NCBI GenBank assembly: GCA_050746185.1
Contig: JBOGLA010000038.1
Span: forward strand, 62,001 to 126,000
DNA length: 64,000 nt
DNA from: PALSA-188 sp050746185
GTDB taxonomy: Bacteria; Acidobacteriota; Terriglobia; Terriglobales; Acidobacteriaceae
Reading direction: 5' to 3'
Position numbers and translations under genes: made by a program. Position 1 is the stretch's first letter; each line of letters begins with the position of its first letter. This document shows, piece after piece, positions 62,836-64,000 of the stretch. A model generated the notes under the pieces. It made no database searches, was not told the origin of the DNA, and saw nothing but the letters and a program-made list of their open reading frames with translations.

Positions 62836-64000
62836 TCACATGCCGTCATAATTCGGTCCCCCTCCCCCTTCCGGCGGCACCCAGGTGATGATCTGATATG
62901 GGTCCTGTATATCGCAGGCTTTGCAATGCACGCAGTTGGACGGGTTCAGGCTGATGCCCTTGCCGTTTGGTTGTGAAGCGTCATCCACCATTTCATAAAC
63001 ATTGGCTGGACAAAAATTCTGGCATGGATTTCCGAATTCCTTTATGCAGCGTTGATTGCAAATATTTGTATCGTGAATGATCAGGTGCGCCGGCTGATCT
63101 TCTTCATGCTTCGTTCCGGAATGATAGAGGTCGGTGAGCTTGTTGAAGGTAAGCTTCCCGTCGCCCTTCGCCGGTCCGAGCAGATGAGCTTCATTTCCGC
63201 CGTTGGCCGGCAAGTCCGCGAGCTTCTGCATGCGCGTATATCCGGCGGTTGCTGAATAGCGGTTACGCACTCCGCGTCCGCCGGTCACCTGCTGCAAACC
63301 AGCGTGAATCATGCCGCGCCAGAAGCCGTGCTCGAATCCCTGATGGAAGTTGCGAACTCTCCACAGTTCATTTTTGATCCAGCTGTTCTCGACGCGTTTC
63401 TGAAAATCGCTCAGCTTGGCGGCAGAAAAATCTGAGGACTTCAGTGCTTCGAACGCGGTTTCAGCGGCAAGCATCCCGCTCTTGATCGCGAGATGAACTC
63501 CTTTGAGCCTCTGCGAGTTCAGGAATCCCGCCGAGTCGCCAATGATCATCCATCCATCCCCTGCCAGCGGCGGCATCGCCCACCATCCGCCATAGGGCAG
63601 AGATTTCGCGCCGTAGCGGATCATCTTTCCACCTTCGAGAAGTTTGGCAACGAAAGGATGCTGCTTGAAATCCTGAAGCACATGTTGCGGATCGAGGCGC
63701 GGATCGGGATAGTCAAGCCCAGTAACAAATCCCAGCGAGACGACATTATCTTTCCCGCCGTAAATCCATGCGCCTCCGTATTCTTTGGATGTGAGCGGCC
63801 AACCCATCGTATAAATCACTTCGCCGGGGACGATTCGCCCCGACGGGACCTTCCACAATTCCTTTATTCCCTGGCCATAAGTTTGGGGATTTCGGCCTTC
63901 AGCTAAATTGAGCCTGGTTACGAGTTGCCTAGTTAACGACCCGCGAGAGCCTTCGGCAAGAATCACGATTTTGGATTGCACGTCGTATCCCGGCTCGAAG
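62836..64000 (-). CDS. ETF:ubiquinone oxidoreductase, partial at the right edge
   Basis: The frame is open to the window edge, and the part seen is about 388 residues, the C-terminal two-thirds. It has the quinone/FAD region GDSAGFLNSQRLKGVHLAIKSG and the C-terminal 4Fe-4S domain (CQNFCPANVYE and NPSNCVHCKACD). It passes electrons from electron-transfer flavoprotein to quinone at the inner membrane. It fits the acyl-CoA dehydrogenase encoded at 58.7 kb. The N-terminal FAD-binding motif lies beyond the window. Confidence 0.93.
   Translation of the reverse strand, partial: FEPGYDVQSKIVILAEGSRGSLTRQLVTRLNLAEGRNPQTYGQGIKELWKVPSGRIVPGEVIYTMGWPLTSKEYGGAWIYGGKDNVVSLGFVTGLDYPDPRLDPQHVLQDFKQHPFVAKLLEGGKMIRYGAKSLPYGGWWAMPPLAGDGWMIIGDSAGFLNSQRLKGVHLAIKSGMLAAETAFEALKSSDFSAAKLSDFQKRVENSWIKNELWRVRNFHQGFEHGFWRGMIHAGLQQVTGGRGVRNRYSATAGYTRMQKLADLPANGGNEAHLLGPAKGDGKLTFNKLTDLYHSGTKHEEDQPAHLIIHDTNICNQRCIKEFGNPCQNFCPANVYEMVDDASQPNGKGISLNPSNCVHCKACDIQDPYQIITWVPPEGGGGPNYDGM

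Noticed and set aside
1..64000. tRNA, rRNA, prophage or IS transposase genes
   Set aside because: None was seen when reading the gaps and gene list. Short repeats are present, but there is no transposase or integrase.

Overview
The window is a moderately GC-rich bacterial chromosome segment of about 58 protein genes, with no rRNA, tRNA or CRISPR visible. The gene content suggests a soil-type Acidobacteriota (Terriglobia, Koribacter-like). That is an inference from secreted S9 peptidases, a large BNR/sortilin-like propeller protein, DUF4396, bactofilin, PilZ, TonB-family and Hanks-type kinase genes, and from many REP-like hairpins between genes. No marker gene settles the taxonomy. Both edges cut genes: a GH2 glycosidase on the left and an ETF:ubiquinone oxidoreductase on the right.

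Layout. 0-5 kb: GH2 glycosidase (partial), S9 peptidase, beta-propeller lipoprotein. 5-11 kb: 2-oxoacid dehydrogenase E1-beta, membrane-anchored cytochrome c, E2 acyltransferase, PIG-L deacetylase and a cystathionine gamma-synthase-type enzyme. 11-16 kb: PP2C phosphatase, then an ABC-2 exporter with a small membrane protein and a DesK/DesR-type two-component system. 16-19.7 kb: secreted unknown, DUF4396 membrane protein, TonB-like protein, PilZ protein. 19.9-24.5 kb: ABC exporter, methyltransferase and geranylgeranyl-reductase-like flavoprotein in one tight operon, facing a second methyltransferase across a tandem duplication. 24.5-29 kb: bactofilin, outer-membrane barrel, active Ser/Thr kinase, secreted unknown. 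29-35 kb: the protein quality-control block tig-clpP-clpX-lon, all read leftward. 35-36 kb: a small ribbon-helix-helix-like gene overlapping an uncharacterised gene, with an operator-like site upstream. 36-43 kb: two small membrane proteins, Amt, TPR protein, CPA2 antiporter, a degenerate kinase (pseudokinase) and PPK2. 43-50 kb: broken VOC gene, bicovalent-flavin oxidoreductase, the 1091-residue propeller protein and a secreted unknown. 50-57.5 kb: a phosphate/polyphosphate island (ppx, sixA, ppk1, phosphate-type porin, pstS) with a Pho-box-like site before pstS. 57.6-64 kb: TPR-like secreted protein, glutaryl-CoA-dehydrogenase-like enzyme, moaA, SGNH hydrolase, vapBC, ETF-QO.

How the parts fit. 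PPK1 and PPK2 can make or use polyphosphate and Ppx can degrade it, beside PstS for phosphate uptake; this is the clearest metabolic theme. The acyl-CoA dehydrogenase and ETF-QO would pass electrons to quinone. A PP2C phosphatase, an active Hanks kinase and a pseudokinase are scattered over 30 kb and could belong to one Ser/Thr phosphorylation network.

The most unusual signals are the pseudokinase (VAIK, HRD, DFG and glycine loop all lost), two families of composite repeats each present twice, a 143-bp tandem duplication that copied the end of a methyltransferase gene, and the operator-like palindromes at 12.0, 35.7 and 62.1 kb.
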